Below, one piece after another: positions 62,801 to 64,000 of a stretch of 64,000 bases of DNA (positions are counted from its first letter, which is position 1; every line of letters starts with the position of its first letter). The stretch is taken from the NCBI GenBank assembly GCA_013298765.1, contig JAAFJA010000004.1:186001-250000 (forward strand), written 5' to 3'. Source of the DNA: Betaproteobacteria bacterium. GTDB taxonomy: Bacteria > Pseudomonadota > Gammaproteobacteria > Burkholderiales > Casimicrobiaceae. The position numbers and the translations under genes were made by a program. Under the pieces are notes generated by a model. The model was given only the letters and a program-made list of their open reading frames with translations, was not told the DNA's origin and did not search any database.

Positions 62801-64000
62801 CCGCATTTGCTGCCATCGGATGGCATGATTCGCGCGGCGCACACGCTTTGCGGCATCCACCGCACGGCGGGCTTCAACGCGATCGGCACACTCGCAGGAT
62901 TGCTCGAAGAGTCACTGGTGGCCGTGCGCCGCACCAAACAAGTCGAAGCTAATTTGGTCATTCTCGCCAATGGTGTCGAAACCTTGCGCGGCGCGGTGCT
63001 GCGGCTGCAATCGCAAGCGCCTGTCGGGCCGAGTGAATCGGCGATGGTCGCTGCGAGTACTGCCGAACTGCAACGCTTTCTGCAGGCGTTGGGCGGCAAT
63101 CACGGCGGCGCGGCTGCCGAGCTCGCTCGCACGACACTTATCGAAGAAGAGCCAAGCTTCGAGATCGAAGAAGAGATCGTGCTCGAACTGCCGGAGGATT
63201 TCGGCGTGCAGTCCCTGGCGGCTGAGCCGTCGGTGGCCCCTTCGCCGCCTGAGGTTCGCGGCCCAAGCTCACTTCCATCGTTCGCCGCTGCATTCGGAGC
63301 GGCGGGCGCAGCTACGCTTGCCGGAGCTGCTGCCATCGCCAGCGCTTCCGAGAGCGTGGTGACACCACCGGCCGACATTGCCGGACTCGATCCAGAGCCT
63401 GTAGCGCCAGTCGAACCCGTTTCAGTCGCCGCACCATCTGCGCCAGCTATCTCGTCGACAGCGGTTCCCTCCGTTTCGGTGGGCAGTCTTGGCGCAGTTG
63501 CGGCTAATGAGAACATTGCGTCAAACGTGGTCTCAATTGGGACGGCGGCCGCAAAAGCGAGCGTCTCGGATAGTATTTCGGATCGCGTGGCGGCCGCATT
63601 ATCTGAGACCCCGAAAGCGAGCGCTATGCCGCCCGCAGGCGAAGATCCTCTGCTGGGCATTAACGACGACATCGACGTTCAAGTACTGCCGATCTTCCTT
63701 GAAGAAGCACAGGAGTTGTTCCCGAACGCGAGCGCAGAAATTCGCAATCTGCGCGCCAACCCAAGTGATCGCTCCAACCTAGATAGTTTGAAGCGTACGC
63801 TGCACACACTCAAGGGCAGTGCGCGGATGGCAGGCGCAATGCGCTTGGGTGAATTGACCCATATCGTGGAATCCGCTGTCGCCGAAAACAGCGGCGCGTT
63901 TAACGACGCAGAGCTTCACCAAATAGAAGAGCGCTTCGATGACGTCGCGTTCGTACTCGATGCGCTGGTTGCCGGTCGCTACGACGTGGTGCTGCCGCGC
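59828..64000 (+). CDS. pilL: PilL/ChpA-type hybrid chemosensory histidine kinase (3' end cut off)
   Basis: The start is GTG 59828, preceded by a GAGGAG ribosome site; the frame is open through 1391 codons to the window edge. Visible Hpt-type domains: a degenerate N-terminal one (LHKAAGAFELVG, about residue 52), YHTLKGSGRMVG with phospho-His720, AHTLCGIHRTAG with His1005 and LHTLKGSARMAG with His1326. Long Ala/Pro-rich linkers separate them (about 780-940 and 1125-1270). The kinase, CheW-like and receiver domains should follow outside the window. It receives signal from PilJ via PilI and phosphorylates PilG/PilH. Confidence 0.92.
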   Translation, partial: MAVDIPLDLDSGPIIWVKAELDVTLMAALDGLTKLQAGETGNVATSVRSNLHKAAGAFELVGVEGFAVLLREFENHLPDPPEVAKPEALQTIAAACRRLVSHLEEIAAGAQAVPLRFLPEYLALGRLRAARFGPADLFFPDVSRKPRFTESAEAMDPSKMASYLLRHRRDFQRGFLDWLRGTQTQSGLALMQQALAGIEQAHPLPAQRSFWWVTSALLDAVQLNLIDSSTSVKQLFARIDLQIRRLVEGSTKVADRLKREVLYHVARVGDGSQRCDEVKALYSLDVLVPKRVPRELDVVALRPAIDRLNEIVVRCKEEWSAVSTSRAGAAERLASALGELPSACDAIGVRSLSELATALAGVAPVISSRALSDEGSLEFASSLLLLETATQHLAALPRTFSSEVNVAVKRLGYATARAPIPAELLDQAGSGSLTRLAQERETIAQVCREIRANMRQIEAALDAFFRDSTAVEDLAQIPGLLAQVSGALRLLGWNDAHRIVAQASERVTQLVAEPGAIETSEIDRIANVLAGFGFYVDARERKEGGAEAILESLERTLRGESALAPVEPVDNTVELAIDSRIRSLKSDFAQLKNDPSDSRARASVVAGLNDIRRDAELIDDGALARAAKSGLDAVSDSSLNFEQLQSELKPVIGVVAAPPSVSAETQRLLETPEASQDDALLEIFAEEATEVVDNIESSMREYIQAPARTDLLKDIRRGYHTLKGSGRMVGLTSLGDAAWSVERVLNPVLEEGRALSAHEIELVNESTRQFKGWVAELNATKRVNVPPQPFNALIEKCGFAVAPTPPAPTQPPVVPAVASTAASVASVSALLGLGAFAATREDAPPSPAISDSAPTASPPINEGKAQEDFELDLSGFSDLAPVAAQAAPEVVAFDEIVFDAIPAPEPIPSPPPAPTNTAFEANPLNTATAPVSQVITAPAPPPVAPSPAPLWSDEVVVDGVRVSRTLFSIMGDEARAHLATLDQELSLMQFDPHLLPSDGMIRAAHTLCGIHRTAGFNAIGTLAGLLEESLVAVRRTKQVEANLVILANGVETLRGAVLRLQSQAPVGPSESAMVAASTAELQRFLQALGGNHGGAAAELARTTLIEEEPSFEIEEEIVLELPEDFGVQSLAAEPSVAPSPPEVRGPSSLPSFAAAFGAAGAATLAGAAAIASASESVVTPPADIAGLDPEPVAPVEPVSVAAPSAPAISSTAVPSVSVGSLGAVAANENIASNVVSIGTAAAKASVSDSISDRVAAALSETPKASAMPPAGEDPLLGINDDIDVQVLPIFLEEAQELFPNASAEIRNLRANPSDRSNLDSLKRTLHTLKGSARMAGAMRLGELTHIVESAVAENSGAFNDAELHQIEERFDDVAFVLDALVAGRYDVVLPR

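Overview
The window is bacterial chromosome, almost certainly from a betaproteobacterium (Burkholderiales/Rhodocyclales-like). The evidence is gene order: yqgE-ruvX-pyrR-pyrB-pyrC', argS-SPOR-dsbA, dapF-DUF484-xerC, rpoZ-spoT and pilG-pilH-pilI-pilJ-pilL, together with moderately high GC and dense coding. No rRNA, tRNA, CRISPR array, insertion sequence or replication origin was recognised. The first gene (MidA-type methyltransferase) and the last (PilL/ChpA chemosensory kinase) are cut by the window edges.

Layout. 0-5 kb: MidA-like protein, a lone PIN toxin-like nuclease, a secreted DUF5694 protein, a 3-hydroxybutyrate dehydrogenase and a photolyase, with a REP-like palindrome pair between the last two. 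4.9-8.7 kb: a tightly overlapping operon yqgE-ruvX-pyrR-pyrB-pyrC', whose dihydroorotase-like member has lost metal ligands. 8.8-19.9 kb: an accessory, surface-oriented region. It holds a Tat-exported dienelactone hydrolase, a small Tat protein, a DUF6916 protein, a 1476-residue Ig/Calx-beta/fibronectin repeat protein with near-identical DNA repeats, three tail-collar proteins, a coupled GNAT acetyltransferase and two secreted EF-hand proteins. No phage structural or lysis genes accompany the collar proteins. 20-24 kb: argS, a SPOR protein, dsbA and a BtuF-like binding protein.

24.2-39.1 kb: a nitrogen-scavenging region. Two NMT1/TauA-type ABC importers each have a consensus-like sigma-54 promoter about 40 bases before the binding-protein gene. 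Between them lie an 8-oxoguanine-deaminase-like amidohydrolase, a GlcD-like FAD oxidase, a DUF3999/DUF2339 membrane pair and a flavodoxin-fold quinone reductase. The gaps here are filled with short palindromic hairpins and iterated CGCAGATT arrays.

39.2-46.3 kb: proA, then a glycan/lipid A island consisting of a SEC-C/TPR/GH99-like/GT2 fusion, a methyltransferase, a DUF4422-like protein and LpxR. 46.5-54.4 kb: a DapF homologue with both catalytic cysteines replaced by serine, DUF484, xerC, a shortened SpoT homologue that keeps the hydrolase half, rpoZ, a Ser/Thr kinase-PP2C-DnaQ operon and rpiA. 54.5-64 kb: ilvA and the Pil/Chp chemosensory operon that controls type IV pilus motility.

The most unusual items are the double-serine DapF at the dapF locus, the hydrolase-only SpoT-like protein beside rpoZ, the tail-collar/DUF6916/adhesin-like cluster, the paired sigma-54 promoters, and the hairpin and CGCAGATT repeat arrays around the nitrogen genes. 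All functional calls come from reading motifs and gene order by eye; no database search was run.
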